Source: Pseudomonadota bacterium
Lineage (GTDB): Bacteria > Pseudomonadota > Gammaproteobacteria > Enterobacterales > Enterobacteriaceae
DNA: 8,498 nucleotides
NCBI GenBank assembly: GCA_023454395.1
Contig: JAEYFY010000265.1
Coordinates: forward strand, 1-8,498
Reading direction: 5' to 3'
Positions 8,375-8,498 of this stretch are shown here, piece after piece; positions within the stretch are counted from its first letter, which is position 1; each line of letters starts with the position of its first letter. Below the pieces are notes generated by a model. The model searched no databases, had not been told where the DNA came from, and was given only the letters and a program-made list of their open reading frames with translations. A program made the position numbers and the translations under genes.

Positions 8375-8436
8375 GGTTGTTGAAAAAACAATCATTATCT
8401 TTCCGCTTAAACTTAGAACGTGAGGGTTGTCTAGAT

Positions 8437-8498
8437 ATGAAAAGACAGAAACGAGATCGTTTAGCAAGAGCATTATCGAAAGGTTATCAAGCTGGTAT
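8437..8498 (+). CDS. rmf: Ribosome modulation factor RMF (5' part, cut by window end)
   Basis: RMF is a small basic protein (55 residues in E. coli) made in stationary phase and under starvation. It binds 70S ribosomes and, with HPF, joins them into inactive 100S dimers. The window holds codons 1-20 and two bases of codon 21. The start MKRQKRDRL and the GYQAG at residues 16-20 match E. coli RMF, and the stretch between differs only moderately (ARALSK where E. coli has ERAHQR). GAGGG (8422-8426) lies 10 bases before the ATG. The position downstream of pqiABC is the same as in E. coli, where fabA follows. The reading frame is open to the window edge; truncation is due to the window, not to a broken gene. 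Confidence 0.93.
   Translation, partial: MKRQKRDRLARALSKGYQAG

Larger units (their letters stand above)
8285..8378 (+). repeat. Imperfect direct repeat upstream of rmf
   Basis: AATTTATAGTTGGTT at 8285-8299 recurs as AATTTATAGTGGTT at 8365-8378, differing by one missing T; the copies start 80 bases apart. Each contains TATAGT, one base from the consensus -10 box. They may be tandem promoter elements or sites for one regulator. The core is AT-rich, so chance is a real alternative. Confidence 0.4.
7704..8436. other. 733-base AT-rich intergenic region between pqiC and rmf
   Basis: No convincing gene lies here on either strand. The first part holds the pqiC terminator. Bases 7801-7980 have 57 G+C of 180 (32%), whereas 8041-8280 have only 33 of 240 (about 14%), both hand-counted. 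The longest open stretches are about 28 codons on + (7822-7908, no usual start codon) and about 22 codons on - (near 7960-8030, no usual start), so I call neither. The last 150 bases probably hold the rmf control region. The very AT-rich part could bind H-NS-like proteins or carry a long leader, but this is inference. Confidence 0.6.

Noticed and set aside
7797..8394. Twelve-base direct repeat AAAAAACAATCA at 7797-7808 and 8383-8394, like a target duplication around an insert
   Set aside because: In about 730 bases of such AT-rich DNA roughly one 12-base repeat is expected by chance, and no transposase or terminal inverted repeats lie between the copies.

Overview
This window looks like a core chromosomal segment of a low-GC enterobacterium. 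Every protein is recognisable as an orthologue of an Escherichia coli K-12 protein of nearly the same length, and the gene order rlmKL (rlmL)-uup-pqiA-pqiB-pqiC-rmf is the E. coli order. The AT-rich codon use and the AT-rich spacers point to the Morganellaceae (Proteus or Providencia type, Proteus my first guess). That assignment is inference from memory and composition, not a database match. All genes lie on the + strand.

Layout. Bases 1-61 hold a near-consensus sigma-70 promoter, with its -35 box clipped by the window edge, and the ribosome binding site of rlmL. rlmL (62-2176) encodes the two-domain 23S rRNA methyltransferase RlmKL. Six bases later comes uup (2183-4111), an ABC-F ATPase, closed by a clear intrinsic terminator. 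The pqiABC operon follows (4197-7703), with tightly overlapping genes and GTG starts for pqiA and pqiB. A long nested hairpin terminator ends it. A 733-base gap (7704-8436) with no convincing gene separates it from rmf, whose first 20 codons end the window.

How the genes work together. RlmKL and Uup both connect to the ribosome: 23S rRNA modification and an ABC-F translation factor. RMF is the stationary-phase factor that drives 70S ribosomes into inactive 100S dimers. PqiA (inner membrane), PqiB (a three-MCE-domain tunnel across the periplasm) and PqiC (an outer-membrane lipoprotein) form a trans-envelope lipid-transport system.

I see no mobile element, CRISPR array, tRNA or rRNA, and no evidence for a new multi-gene system. 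The least explained stretch is the pqiC-rmf gap. Its composition steps from about 32% G+C (7801-7980) to about 14% G+C (8041-8280), it carries a perfect TTGACA box far upstream of rmf, and it has several short repeats near the probable rmf promoter. Those are the places worth a second look, but each signal is modest in DNA this AT-rich.
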